A program made the translations under genes and the position numbers. Shown here piece after piece: positions 1-11,954 of a stretch of 64,000 nt of DNA. The stretch lies in assembly GCA_030407315.1 (NCBI GenBank), contig JALQPE010001701.1:1-64000 (forward strand), written 5' to 3'. Below the pieces are notes generated by a model. That model was not told where the DNA came from. It did not search any database and was given only the letters and a program-made list of their open reading frames with translations. The stretch's first letter is position 1. Every line of letters begins with the position of its first letter. Origin of the DNA: Asparagopsis taxiformis. Taxonomy: Eukaryota > Rhodophyta > Florideophyceae > Bonnemaisoniales > Bonnemaisoniaceae.

Positions 1-229
1 GAAAATAAATCATTACAGCTGCCGTGATTTTCTTTTACCCGGTAAAAAAATTCTTGGCCACTGTAATGGAAACCGCTTTCTTACAGCAAAGTCATCGTAA
101 ACGATGACTTTGCTGTAAGAAATAAATCATACAGCTGCCGTGATTTTTTTACCCGGTTAAAAATCTTGGCCACTGTAATGGAAACGCTTTCTTACAGCAA
201 AGTCATCGTAACGATGGCTTTGCTGTAAG
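1..229. repeat. Tandem duplication (~115 bp x2) with hairpin
   Basis: Two direct copies, about 1-119 and 120-229, share the same order of motifs and differ by small indels. Each ends in an inverted repeat. In copy 1 the arms are 80-98 and 101-119, 19 bp each and perfect with a 2-nt spacer. Copy 2 has one mismatch. This looks like a foldback or MITE-derived repeat. No gene is visible here. Confidence 0.75.
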
Positions 230-745
230 AATCCCCGGTAAACGGCTTCCGCTGTAAGGGGCTGAGAGTGCCGTCTCCCTCCCACCTAGTGAAGGGCGAC
301 CAAGGAATTGGCAAGTCAGGAAGATTTCCCAGCAAAAACGTGCGTACGGCTGTGAGTGGCTCCCTGGAGCATTCTGTGTCATGGTTTATGTCAGCAACGT
401 CTCGAGACGTATACGATCGTAATGTCGAACCTCACGGTTGTCAAAATCTAAAAACTAATCTCCCCCTACCGTCTAACTAGTGAAATCATGTAAAGTTTTA
501 GACTAATACTAAAAATGTAGCAATCAATAGGCTTAATAGCACTAAAACTATGACATGAAGACCAGATGTATAGATGAAAAATAGAAAGGTGGGCTAAGCG
601 AATAATGTTGAGATGAGAAAGACAGAACTTCATAGCAGGAAAAATAGCATAGGTTTTAGTATTCTCATATGCTATCTATTGCTCCTGTCATTCTTTTATA
701 TATCGACGGTATGGATGTGGTCTATTAGGACGTCTTTCTCCATCT
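230..745. other. No recognisable gene
   Basis: Only a 70-codon open frame with no recognisable motif is present. The second half is A+T-rich. I see nothing else. Confidence 0.5.
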
Positions 746-2789
746 TCAAGTAGATGTGGTCGCCGTGGGCAGACCATAGACTAAATTTTGCTCCCACAGG
801 AAGATCTCCTCACCTGAAGCCGACCCCGTAATGGTAAAGGTCACCGCGCTCATCCAAGACGGAATAGGGTGGCACATTAAAGTGGTTAACGGGAACCTTC
901 CACATATCGGCGTCTGTATGGACCAGGCATACATGACTATAAGGTGCAGCTACTGTAAAGAACCCTCGGCTCCGCTCGACATCATGAAATAGGATGGGGG
1001 AGGTCCGACTCCTCAAAATTGGATACTCAGAAGTCCGTGTGCCCATCCTGGTCCGCAGCCCCATCTGTTGTAAGAAGCAGCCGTAATCCTGTCTTCGGGG
1101 AAAAAGACAGGATCCTCACCTCCATTCCCAACTTCAAGAAATCCGCAAAAACACCAAGAGCAGCTCTGCCACAACTTGTTCCTGTACAAATCCAAATTCC
1201 CCTCCTCCAGCTTGTCGCACACTTCACACCGCGGCAGAGGGAGTCGCCCACGAAACACCATCTATGCGGTCCTTCGCAGCACCCACGTTGCGGATGAAAT
1301 GCCACGGCGAAGGATCAAAACCGGGCTTGGCGAATGCTGGCGGCTAGTCCTGTGTTTCCTGTCTTCATCATCAGGAATCAGACTGCTGGGAGAGTTTCTG
1401 TGGCTTTTCAACCTCCTCAACCAGTGGGAATTGCCGAGAAAAGTGACTGAAGAGGTCATGCGTCGCACTACCAGCCGTGGACGACTGCAAGAGGCCTTCC
1501 ACAACAACCACCCCATGTTCTCCAGCAACGCCGCTTCACCACAAAGTACTATTCCACCACCGTGTCCTCAGCACCTGGCGATGCAGCTTCCAGGAATGCT
1601 GCCGCCTTTATTTCCTCCCGCACCGTCTCCACCGTCGTAATTTCCATGTAGTACTTCATCCGGCTACCAGACGCAATTGCGCTGGGGAGAACGGCGGCCA
1701 CATTCTCATCGACGAAACTGTCGGGAATGGGATTCTCATGGGCGTCGTCGAACTGGAGAATCGGCTCCCGAGAACGTCCTCTGGAAGCCGACTTGGATTT
1801 CTTTGACGACGACTTTGATGAAGTCTCATTGAGCTTCTCTTTTTGGTTAGAGGCTCTGGCGTCGCAGAAACGGCTTCCAGTTGCGCTTCCCGAGGATGGA
1901 GCTTTTACCCGCATCCTCGGGGTGCGCTCTCCAGTTCGACGACCTGAACAGGGCTCGCACCACCCACCGTCGCCGTTCCACCACGACCGGAACGACTCAC
2001 TTGCAGGCAGGTACTCCTTCTGGGCATCACTTTCCCAGAAGTTTCCACTCCGGACGATGCAGACACCGCAGGGGTAGTGGCAGAAACAGAGGCAGCCTCG
2101 GAATAGCTGGAAGAATCTAATTGAGTTGGTACTACCTCAATTGGATTCTTCTAAGGCAAAGGAATGGAGGATGAAGGGATGGTCAGGGAAATGGAAATGG
2201 AAGGGGAAGCGATGGCGGCATCATGACCACATGTGACTGGGAGCGCAGCATGTTGGATGTGTGGGTCCATCGCGTAAAATTGTTTCCGCATTTACATGTA
2301 GCGGTAGCCAGTTACGAGCAGGAGCATTTTCCTGGCGTCCTTTCAAAACACAGACTTCCGTTTGGGAAAGATGTTCTCAAACTTGGAGCCATCTGGAGGG
2401 CCTTCCCTGGGATGTAAGTCCGCTCAGAACCCCTTCTTGGGCACCATCGGCGCAAAAACTTCGACAACGCGTGAGTGAATGTCGAAGCTCTTGCTCGGGT
2501 CACCCACGCTGGGAATGGAGCCATCCAGCATCCTCAACACATCCGAAACGTTCCAATACTCGGCCACCTCCTTCACGTACCCGAAGATTTCCAACAAACC
2601 AGCAATCCATTCCTGCCCAATGATACCAACCGAGTTCGGTTTCAGCCCGGCCCACCAACGGCTACAAGTGTAGTACGCCGTCATCTCGAGGTTGACACAA
2701 TTTTGGACGTCCGGAGCACCCCTAAACGATCCGTTGAACAACAATTTCACCATACACCCAGCCAGATTCTCCGTCGAAGAGAACTGCAC
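746..2789 (-). pseudogene. Decayed ParB-like/2OG-Fe(II) dioxygenase gene
   Basis: Read on the minus strand, the segment near 1100-1027 carries KTGLRLLL followed by HTDF. This matches RTGLRMLL...HLDF of the dioxygenase gene at 40.5-42.4 kb. After a frame change, 1064-810 carries VPPYSVLDERGDLYHYGVG, matching IPPFSVLVTRGDVEHAGAG in the same gene. The distal iron-binding His-Ala-Gly motif is altered to His-Tyr-Gly. Upstream frames (1914-1549 and 2789-2424) give a charged Ser/Lys linker and a helical stretch in the positions of the linker and ParB C-terminal region of the intact homologues, but that part of the match is weak. At least two frameshifts are needed, and one is opposite in sense to those in the better-preserved loci, so I call this a true pseudogene. 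Confidence 0.55.
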
Positions 2790-2899
2790 GAACTCTGGCC
2801 TGTTCGGAATAGTTTTCTGCAGCCAAATCCGTTTTCAAGAATTGCTCCATCGTTTCAGACTTCTTCAACCACTAGCCAACGACCTCTGATATTCACTTT

Positions 2900-4600
2900 G
2901 CGAGGTTCAACTTGCACTTCAGACGAACTATACTGGGCAATATTGATGCATGTCTCGCTAGCTGAAGGAGATTTACTCTTCTCCGCTACTTCTCCGCTGT
3001 AGTGCAGAAGTATATTTCTCCGCCACTAAATTCAACCATTACGAAACCTTTCCTGGCTTTCATTCGATCCAATGAACTGGTTCACCACAATAATTGTCCT
3101 ATGCTCATTACATTATGCACAATGATTGCTATTTCATCCGGGCTCGACCTACTCAATATCGTTTTGCTATCTTGTATCGCATTCCCTAAACACCAGCCTG
3201 GCCAAGACGTATCCACTTCCGTTTGTTACGCAGTAATGCTCTAAGCACTAATACTGAATCTGATTTTCTCATGCACGTACTTCCTACTCGTATACTCTAC
3301 CATATTCTCGGCCCTATTCACAAGGTGAAAACACGATCTCTCGTTGCGTTCTCCGTGTGATATCTTAAATTAGCATAAATTTATATATTGCAATGCAGAC
3401 TCACTGCTCGCTTGCAACATGAAAATTATAAAAATTCTGCTACACTGCTGTTTCCTAACCGCCACCATCCACGTGGCCCGCTTTGACTGCCTGCCAAGTG
3501 TGCCCGGAGCATACAATGACGTTATCGATATATAACATCCACATCATCACTGGAAGCGCGGACTCCTCGTCCAGGAAAGTGCGCCATTTTTTTTACTCTT
3601 CACCTCCCCCTGTCCTGAAGGCCCCATATGCTAGTGTTTTTCCTATATTTCTGTAGTGATGACGTCATTCTAGACAATAAAAGGCGGTAGAAGATACGAT
3701 AATGTGCGCCTCCTCTGCCAGATCATGTGCTTCCAAGCGTAATTCGCAGCCTAGGCATAGTTTTTCTGGGCCTCCCATCGCACCGCTCTGTTTCAAAATT
3801 ATCCCTCTATTGTTCTCCTACACGTCTTTTCCGCCCGCAGAGTGCTACTTAAATGACAGATTCTGGAAATCCCTGTTTCCATCTCCATATCCGTCGGAAA
3901 ACAAAGCATCAATTATTACGCTTCCGGAGCAGTGTACATGGTACGTCACCACAATTCACGCCACTAACCCAGTTTTCTATTCGTTTTCTCAGGTTTCCAG
4001 TCGGTGAGTTTTCCAATTCTCCTTTCGTTCATCTTTCTCTCTCACTCCTCCATTTTTGTTGCTCTGCCTGTGAGTGCAGATTTCGATTTGGGATGCAATG
4101 GTATTCGTTAAGGTACGTTAGTCTCCTGGTAACCATCAGTTTCCCACTCCAATTCAACGTCACTAACTTGTTTCCTTTCACTACATCATTTTTTCTTCTT
4201 CTCTTCATTTCCTAGCTTATTCATGCAGCTCAATCAGTTGATAGATTTGTAGACTTTCTGGTAGTTTTAGTTTTACTCGTCAGAATAGTGTTGGTTGTAG
4301 TAGCAGTTCTAACATAGGGATATTTTACTCTCAATGTATCCTGCGCAAATAAACAAATCCAGAGTGAAGCTTCCCATATTGCACCCTTTCAGATTGCTAC
4401 CTATCCTACCGCTTGTACCTCTCGCTAGCTCATAGTCACTACAAAATAAAAATTCCTAGCCGTCAAATTGTGTCCATTCCCACATAGATATCGTCCATGC
4501 CCCATCCTCATCGCACTAGAACTGCCCCCCTCTACCCCAAAAAGATGCCCGCGACAGCATGACGCTCCACCTCATCCACCACTCCCAGAAACTGAATTCT
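2900..4600. other. No supported gene
   Basis: Several short open frames occur on the plus strand, but none has a recognisable motif or a partner elsewhere in the window. The composition is mixed and T-rich. I annotate nothing here. Confidence 0.45.
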
Positions 4601-4619
4601 ACTAGATCAGGACACTACT

Positions 4620-5035
4620 TTTACTGTCTCCAGGTGCTGCCCAGGGCAGCACGAAATACTGTCTCCAGGTGCTGCCCAGGGCAGCACAAAGTACTGTCTA
4701 CAGGTACTGCCCAGGGCAGTGAAAATTACTAACTACAGGTGCTGCCCAGGGCAGCACAAAATACTGTCTACAGGTGCTGCCCAGGGCAGCACGAAATACT
4801 GTCTACAAGTGCTGCCCAGGGCAGCACAAAGTACTGTCTACAGGTGCTGCCCAGGGCAGCACAAAGTACTGTCTACAGGTACTGCCCAGGACAGCAAAAA
4901 GTACTGTCTACAGGTACTGCCCAGGACAGTGAAAATCACTGTCTCCAGGTACTGCCCAGGACAGTGAAAATCACTGTCTCCAGGTACTGCCCAGGACAGT
5001 CACTGTCTCCAGGTACTGCCCAGGACAGTGTTGGT
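4620..5035. repeat. 35-bp palindromic minisatellite, ~12 units
   Basis: The unit runs TACTGTCT(C/A)CAGG, then GTGCTGCCC A GGGCAGCAC, then AAA, with a period of 35 bp. Most units carry a self-complementary GCTGCCC/GGGCAGC core; later units change to ACTGCCC/GGACAGT. The last unit is shortened to about 29 bp. The repeat can be read as Leu-Pro-Arg-Ala-Ala or Cys-Pro-Gly-Gln peptides, but 35 is not a multiple of three, so it is not a coding repeat. Confidence 0.9.
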
Positions 5036-5169
5036 TCCATCTATCTATTGTCCCAGGCAGCGTATTTCACTATCCGGCCATGTTGCCTTGGCCAATACAA
5101 AACACTATCCGCCAACACTGCCCAGTACAGTAAATTACATCATATCCAACTATTGAATAAATCATTAAT

Positions 5170-5365
5170 TTTTACTGTCTCCATTCACTGCCTCAGACAG
5201 TACGGTGAGACAGTGTTTTTTACTGTCTGCAGACAGTGTTCCGTACTGTCTGCCAGACAGTGCAAATCACTGTCTCCAAGTGTGGCATTAATTTTCATTT
5301 GCCGCATAGTGATTTTTACTGTCTCAGACAGTAAAAATCACTGTCTCGCCGTACTGTCTGAGGCC
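5170..5365. repeat. Degenerate CTGTC/GACAG inverted-repeat tract
   Basis: Alternating ACTGTCT and AGACAGT words continue after the regular minisatellite. A perfect palindromic segment, actgtctcagacagt, sits near 5318-5332. It looks like a decayed extension of the minisatellite. Confidence 0.6.
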
Positions 5366-5390
5366 CCCTTTTCAACACCGTAGTGAATGG

Positions 5391-5736
5391 TGACGTCTGG
5401 TATTGCGGAACGATTGTGTAGGAAGTACACAGTTATGAAGCGTGTCTTCGTGTAGATGAATGTGACGAAGTATCGGCTGCCTTGGGATGACGGGGTGGAC
5501 AAGGAGCCACAGACATCGGATGATATGTGACGTCCGACTTGGTGACTATCCGGCGTGGGCTTGAGTGGGGCAGATTTAATTTTGGCAATCGTACAGGCAC
5601 TGCATTTCATGTCAGAGATGACAAGGTGCTGATATTGTGCAAGGGCAGGGGTGTGTTTGTGGCGGTACATACTGTGGTGCAATTTAAGTTGGTCGATGGA
5701 ACCGATGCGAGCGCGCGCGTTTACGTTAGTCCGCAA
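5391..5736 (-). pseudogene. Copia-type integrase fragment (GAG-pre-integrase + core start)
   Basis: The minus-strand peptide has an HHCC-type zinc-binding arrangement, LHHSMYRHKH followed downstream by MKCSACTIAK. This is typical of the GAG-pre-integrase segment. It continues into the start of a retroviral-type integrase core: SSDVCGSLSTPSSQGSRYFV, with the first catalytic Asp, then FIYTKTRFITVYFL. The reading frame stops where the sequence meets the inverted-repeat tract, so only the N-terminal third of an integrase is present. No reverse transcriptase or RNase H is visible nearby. This is a truncated retrotransposon piece. Confidence 0.75.
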
Positions 5737-5749
5737 GCATCCGTTTGAG

Positions 5750-6425
5750 TTAGTTTAGTAAGCGAGCGTACGCGTGGCGCCTTGATTACGTGTCACGGAG
5801 CGTCAATGCGAGCGCGTACGCGCGTACGTTGCCACGAAACCGCGAGCCGCGCCACGTGTAGCGTTTTCCGCGAATTTCCCTTTATTTCCCTTTTTGGGTT
5901 TTTATGACGAAAGTCTTTTTCCCAAATATTTCCTTTTTTGGCGTGCGAGCGCGCGGCCGCCGCCGGCCGGCCACACAAGGACAGCCTGTCCCAAGTAAGT
6001 TAGCTATTAGTGGTCGCATGGCTTCGCACCCTACCAATAAACAGTCAGCACTTTCGCAGCTACGAGTTAAGCGTTGAGCGCGTCGCGAGGACCGATTGCG
6101 TTACAACGTTGCGTGCGGATTGCTCACGATCGCCGACGTACGTGCGCGCGCGCCGCGTTTACCGACCGTCGAATTGCGTCGCACCGCGAGACCGCGCGTT
6201 GCGCCGCCTACCGCTAGGCCAGGGATTTACGACCCCTGCGTGGATCGTGTTGAGCTCGAGTTTACTCGGTGATCTCCCCCTGAGATCACGGCTTGCGCCG
6301 GCCCGCGAATCCCGTGTTGCGATCGACCCTGCGCGTTCCGCCGTTGTACCACCCGATCGCCTCCGTGACCGAGCGACGTGCGAAACGCAAGTTCACGAGC
6401 GCGTTACGGTTCAACACGCCCTGAC
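5750..6425. other. CpG-rich block, possible LTR
   Basis: The segment is extremely rich in CG dinucleotides (repeated GCGCG, CGTACG, GCGAGCG), unlike everything around it. Its right end, CGCCCTGACA at 6416-6425, matches the word at 9164-9173 that ends another candidate LTR. On the minus strand both would start TGTCAGGGCG. A 147-codon open frame crosses it but has no recognisable motif, and I treat that as chance. LTR identity is tentative. Confidence 0.35.
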
Positions 6426-6449
6426 AAGGCAAGCGATTCTAGAACTCTC

Positions 6450-7289
6450 TTAGTGACCGCCATCCGGGCTGGTCCTACACATACGGCGCATGGTTTGTGC
6501 GTTTGGAAGACCAAGTTGGAGGTGTAGGTCATGTGCAGGGTTTGGGGTGTCGTTAGGCTGTGGGTCGTAGAGAGTTTTTCGGAGCCGTGGTTTATCAGAA
6601 AATGTTGTGAGAGGTGGTGAGTGTTTTGTTTTCGGAGCTGCGGCGGCGTCCGTTTGGGATTTTGCGTGAGTGGTGTGGGTGGTGCTTCTGCTGGACGGTG
6701 GGGAGTCGCACGGTTTCGTCGTTGTTGTCGTTTGGGGGCGTGGAGACGGACAATAGCTGGGCTTGTTGGCAGGTGTACTTGTGGTGGCCACTTTTGTAGA
6801 TGTGCGGGGTGGCCTTGGTGTGGGCGTGGACGTGCGCCATGGTCTATCCCATATGGGCGTCCGCTTCTTGGATCGTGTGTTCTGAAAGGGGGCATCAGGA
6901 GGGGGCGGGCGTGTTGTGCGTGGATTGCCGGATGTATTTCGCTGCTGAGAGTCTGTACGTGTGGATGTCGTGTGGGGATGACTGCTATTCGAGCGAGTGT
7001 AGGAACGCGTAGTGCTGTGACCCACGAGTGGAATGGGGGGAAAGCCTGGCGGTTTATTTTCAATGACGTATAGGCCGTGCTTAAAACTTGCTATTTTCCG
7101 AGGCGCAAGACGTTCGTGCTGGGTGATGAAGGACGTAGACGGAGTAAAGGTGACCGGGCCATGTCAGTTCGAGATGGAGTGTACGGATACGAGATTGTGT
7201 CGTAGGTCTTGAGTGACGATCGCATGATCAATTTTGAGTGGCATAGTGAGTGTCTTGATCTGTATCGGACCCGATTGGGTGAAGGTGTG
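6450..7289 (-). other. Retroelement-like internal region, unassigned
   Basis: All frames stay open unusually long on both strands, but the peptides are low complexity (Thr, Pro, His). On the minus strand around 6770-6800, KSGHHKYTC resembles the second half of a gag zinc knuckle whose first cysteines are lost. I assign no gene. Confidence 0.35.
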
Positions 7290-8393
7290 TCAGTGGTTCG
7301 CAGCAGTGTGGGTGTAACGAGGTGACGTTAGTGGCGTTGTGTGTGGGTGCGGTCGATTGAGATGCGTCGGGTGCGCTCCGGAGTCTAAGATGAAGGACTT
7401 ACGGTTGAGTTCCATGTCGTTGGTGACTGCTTCGGTATGCTCCTCAAGCTCGGTGTGAACGTTTATGGTTTCATTAGCCTGTGGGTGTGCCTGTGCATAA
7501 TGTTGCTGTGCGCGACAGTCCTTGTTGGTCTGGGTGGTCGAGTTATGGAATGTGCGCCACATTTGTGGTGTTCCAGGCCTGCTGGGAAGATTGAGGCGCC
7601 ATTTTGGAGTGGGGCGCCTGGTGCGGGGCCGTAATGTTAGGCGGAATGTGGGCGTTCAGGTGTGACGTGCGGAGGAAGGTGGGACGGCTCGTTGGTAGAA
7701 TATGATGCTGTTGATGAACCTTTGAAGGCGGGTGGAGAAGTCGTTTATTGTCGGTGGGGGTGGAGGATCATGGTATCGTGTGTGTTATGAATTTCAGTGA
7801 CATCTTGTAGACCGTTAATCATGAATTTGACAGTGGTTATTTCGTCTTGAATGTTGGGGTAGTTCGCAGTACACATTGTGCGGCGGAGGTCTTTTTGTTT
7901 TTGGATGAATTCAGGTGCGTGGTGGAGTGAAGTGAGTCGGATGTGACGAGCATTAGCTTCCAGTATGGAGTGGTCGATGGCGTTGTGTGCATTGACGGCG
8001 TTGAGGACGAGGGGCGTGAGTAGGTATGGTGAGAGCTTGAGCTGATCTGCGGAAAGGTCTGCTGTGATTTTTCCGGAGGCTGGCCAAAATGAGCATGGTA
8101 AAGCGCTCCTGCTGGCGTTTGTAGTCTTTGTACTCCGCAGGGTCAGCTGGGGCTGTGTGGGAGGCATCGAGAAAGTGGTTAAGGCTCATGTCGAGGGCGA
8201 TATTGCCCGGCCATATGGCCTGTAACATGCGATGCCAGAATGGGGCGTTGTTGAGTTCGAGTGCCAGTAGTGACGGATTGGTCATTGTGGGGAGAAGCAC
8301 AGCGTAGGCGATGAAGGGCCGATAACCTTTTAGAAAGATACTCTTCCTTACTCTCGGCCGTTCACAGAGATCACGGTTGTCAATCTTAAACAC
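7290..8393 (-). pseudogene. Copia-type gag and aspartic protease remnant
   Basis: Minus-strand frames from 8393 to 7745 give a gag-like helical peptide: RPFIAYAVLLPTMTNPSLLA, then LDMSLNHFLDA, and after a frame change SADQLKLSPYLLTPLVLNAV. Then 7562-7290 gives ELNRKSFILDSGAHPTHL, the DSGA active-site motif of a Copia-type protease. Gag and protease are in the right order for one polyprotein but in different frames, so the gene is broken. The integrase fragment at 5391-5736 has the same orientation and may be from the same element or a relative. Confidence 0.65.
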
Positions 8394-8439
8394 TGCTATT
8401 GGGCAGGTCTGACATGTTATCAGTGTAAAGTTATCTATT

Positions 8440-9173
8440 GTATTGTGTAGTGCTTACTGTCGCACTGCCTGGTGGTCCTCTCATACTAAGCCGTGTCGCC
8501 TCCCTATTGGGTACCCACTTACGGGATGTGCCAATCACAAGGCACCAGTCAATTGGGCGTGTTTCCTGTAATTGGGACAAGGACAATGCTGTAAATAGCC
8601 CACTCGGGCCCGTCGGCCCCGGCCAAGACCCCACAAGGGGCAAATTTCTAACTTAAGCTGATCGGCTGTACATTACAATGTAAGCCTAACTGTCAACAAC
8701 CTCGCGGGTAGGCGAGTGCCGTTAATTGGGCTCTGGTTGGTCAACTAACTGGATATTTATTCCTAACCACTAACCCTAGCTTACAGTAGACCTAGTATAA
8801 ATATGCCACTGAATTAGCCAGTAGGCTCGGTTTCTAGAGTAACGTAAACTCAAGTGGAATTACGACCCATTGGAACAGTGTTCGCATACCTAACGTTTAA
8901 CCCTCTCAGGAGAGACCTTAGGGTTAGCCAACAGCTCGACGGATTACGTCACTCGCTCCATTCATACGCACCTCGCGTGAGCACTACAATCGCACAACCC
9001 CATCCGGGTAGCGATACCATCTCTCATACGAGACTACCCGCTGGGTACGCTATAAGGCTCATCTGCTCTACCACCTCCTCTACCGAGGCTCGGGATACTT
9101 GTCGGGTGGTTTGCCGCTCTAGCGGATTTTCTACCTGCTACAGCAACGGCATCCGATGAGTTAGCGCCCTGAC
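8440..9173 (-). repeat. Candidate LTR upstream of gag
   Basis: This non-coding segment lies immediately upstream, on the minus strand, of the gag remnant. Its outer end reads TGTCAGGGCG, matching the outer end of the CpG-rich block at 5750-6425. A TATA-like word is present at about 8797. I did not find a clear primer-binding site or target duplication, so LTR status rests on position and the shared terminal word. Confidence 0.3.
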
Positions 9174-9960
9174 AATTTTATTGGCTTTTACTATTTAAAC
9201 TGTTTCAATGTTGCGTGCCACAGATCTGGGCCGGAGTTCGCAGCCTCTTCCATAATAGAACTTCACTACTAGCCTGTATTCACCTGGATTCGATATATTG
9301 GTCCAGGGTGATCTGCAGCGTAGGTCTGCGTAGCTGACCTGCGCACTATTGCATCACATCACTGTATGCATGAAATGATATATTACATAATGTGATTAAG
9401 CGTCCATTATTATGAACTTTATGGCATAGATAGATATATCTTGAAACGCTGTGTAAAGGATAATCTTCAACAGGCACCTCACAAAGTTTTATTCGTGGTT
9501 CCCTCACTTGAGGCTCCTTCCTTCCGGTCAATACGCTGCCCTGTTTGTCAAAACACCCCTTAGTAATTGTAATTCTAACAATAATTCTCTAGCGCAGTGA
9601 AAATGGCTCTCATTTTCTTAGGCTCATTTAGTCTTTCGTATGGGCAAGACAAATGTATTGTGGTTTTTTCCGGATTCACTAGAATTCCCAAATACCACTT
9701 GGCATTGAAGATCAGGTACTGATAAAGCAGATATCATTGTAGCTGTCATGTTCTTCTCCCCTCGCTTTTCATCCCTTCCTCTACAGTGATTCCTGGTATC
9801 TGCAGTATTGTGATCAATAACGTTCATACGCCAGATATGAAGCGAGATTAGAATCTTCTCTCTGGACTGTGAAGCTATTGCCTGACAGCGAGACAAAATA
9901 ATATTTTTCATTTTCGGCAAGGTGACTGAACGTCTCTACCGAGAGAAATGTTTATTGATT
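9174..9960. other. No recognisable gene
   Basis: A/T-rich sequence with short open frames only. I see no motif, repeat or RNA gene. Confidence 0.45.
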
Positions 9961-9995
9961 ATTTTTCGGGAATGGAAGCATGCGTCTGTGTTCTC

Positions 9996-10205
9996 GGAAA
10001 TGGACGCGGACGTCCACAACCTCTAGTACACCTAGTATTACTAGGCGGACGTCCATGTTCTCCAGTATTTTTGGATGTTCGCCTAGAACCGGACGTCCAT
10101 GCGGTCCAGTACGTCTAGTATTACTAGGGCGACATTCATTGTTTCTAGTACCACGGATGTCCCCCTCGGGATGGACTTCCGCCATGTCTATGTCCACCTA
10201 GGACG
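9996..10205. repeat. GGACGTCC palindrome cluster
   Basis: GGACGTCC occurs at 10008-10015, 10047-10054 and 10091-10098, with diverged copies further on. The copies alternate with CTAGTATTACTAG-like inverted words. The same octamer lies just inside TIR-B ends (near 11692 and 12151) and near 16628. This suggests the cluster is the subterminal region of a TIR-B-related element. Confidence 0.55.
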
Positions 10206-10319
10206 GGCGCCGGTTCAGAAATTCAAAAATTTCGACCCCAGAAATTTCTGCCGCCGTGCTCGACATGGATGTCCGCATCCATCACGGCGACCACTCTATT
10301 TTTCCTTGTCGGTCGACTC

Positions 10320-11200
10320 CAACTTCGTCTTTAATTTTTTCATCCTCTCCCTCACACCCCCTTCCTGTTGGTGCTCACCTCCCCCGTACTGTACCTCAAA
10401 CATCCCCAATACCACTCTAGCACGCATTTTCAGCTACCTATCCCCGCTTCCACGGTGCACACCTCCATTCCATACCTACTTTTCTGCTCTACCGTACAGA
10501 TTTCGTATAACCAGTCCTCATACTACCTCAGAATAGGGCAAAACACCCCCTATCTCCTCGACCATGCTCTCCCCCATCACCTTTGAAACGTATTGTTCTT
10601 CAATACCCTCTCTCCTCTACCTTCAACCCCTCTCCTTCGCCCTCTCCACAAAATTCCCCTGCAGCTTACTCTTCGAAAACCTCTCACTCCCCATCCCGTA
10701 CCCGACCTGCTCCACCCCTCCCTCCCTCAGTTGCTCCATGCCCCCACGCCATCCGCATCTTCGATACCGTATACACCACCACCACCGGCCCACGCTCCCG
10801 CTCCCCCGCGGTCTCCCCAGAAACCTCCCCGCTCTGAAACACATATCAACCCCCCACTTCGCACCCTTCCTCCCACTCCCCTCCCTCCCCAAATACAATA
10901 ACCCCCTTCTTCTCCATCACATCCCCACTCACCACAGCCAGAACAGACGCTACCCCCTCCCCCTCTTTCTCCTCACTTTCCTAAAAACCCTCCTCTCGGC
11001 GCCTTCAACCGCACCCTCCTACGGTCCGACCTAAACACCTCCTCCGCCCTCACTACCCCAACACCCCGCAGCGTCTCCCCAATCCCCATAATATGCTTGT
11101 CGGCACTCCTCTCCGAATCACACTCCAATCTAAACCCGCACTCCGTGCATTTCCACCTCCCCCTGTACCATCCCAAGATTCCATCCCCCCTTAGAACACA
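10320..11200. other. Pyrimidine-rich low-complexity tract
   Basis: The plus strand is strongly C/T biased (runs of CCCTCC, CACCACC). This keeps several frames open by chance. The peptides are Pro/Ser/Leu low complexity, and I annotate no gene. Confidence 0.55.
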
Positions 11201-11639
11201 TCCTCATACCACAGAAGAATTTTCTTCCTCTCATACCTCATCCTTAAAACCTCCATCTGCTCCATGTGAATTTCGATGTAAATATTTTCTCTACTATGCA
11301 ATCTCAAACATGTATGAGCCTATGCCTTTCCGCTTTGTTAACCCTGAATATTGGTACTCATGTATTCATAAAATAGTGCCACCCACATCCCTATCCCGTT
11401 CTGCAAGCTTTACAAACCACTAGACGCATACTCCACAACTATACAACAAACACTACTCGCTATTTCGGACGACGCGGTACACAAGTAGCGTAGTCTCAAC
11501 CTTCCGTGACGCCTTCCCTGATGCGTACAAGTGCGAAAGACGTCTAGACTACTACTACTACGATATAGTATTTCAGAAGTGAGTGCGGGAATTTTCGGCA
11601 CAGGAGATGCTGGGCCACCAAATTGATTTTTCGGAAATT

Positions 11640-11716
11640 TTAGAATTTCTGGGCTGGCCAGCAGTGCAATCGAGCTGGACATCTACCGGACGTCCATTTC
11701 AGGTTGGTCGTGAGAG
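11640..11716 (+). repeat. Partial TIR-B end (inner part)
   Basis: TAGAATTTCTGGGCTGGCCA, then an AGC(T)GGACATC.ACCGGACG stretch, matches the inner part of the TIR-B copy at 11955-12160 almost base for base. The outer part with the CCTGATTTG terminus is missing. Confidence 0.7.
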
Positions 11717-11809
11717 AGTGGGGCGGGACCATGATGAAACAAGGACCAAGACCTGTCCCTGGCGTATTGAGCCTGAAATCGACCCTTCGTGAGACGCCAT
11801 TTTGGCTTA

Positions 11810-11935
11810 CAGTTGGTGCTTATAGAAGCCAGTGATAGCCCCGATCGGGGCGACGGCCGGTTCCGGCTTACAGTTGGTGCTTACAGACGCCAGTGATAGC
11901 CCCCGATCGGGGTGGCTGCTCCGGTTCCTGGGGCC
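11810..11935. repeat. Tandem duplication, ~60-bp unit
   Basis: Two direct copies begin GGCTTACAGTTGGTGCTTA and each contains a self-complementary CCCCGATCGGGG word. No gene is present. Confidence 0.7.
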
Positions 11936-11954
11936 GTTGTGGCCAAATTAGACA

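Noticed and set aside
2475..3002. 175-codon plus-strand frame
   Set aside because: Antisense to the decayed ParB/dioxygenase gene, with no recognisable domain.
6010..7073. Long open frames through the CpG-rich block and beyond, on both strands
   Set aside because: Three frames on one strand stay open together, which points to composition and not to coding. No domain except a degenerate zinc-knuckle-like word.
10560..11180. Overlapping open frames of 70-156 codons on both strands
   Set aside because: They result from C/T bias that removes stop codons. Peptides are Pro/Ser/Leu low complexity with no motif.
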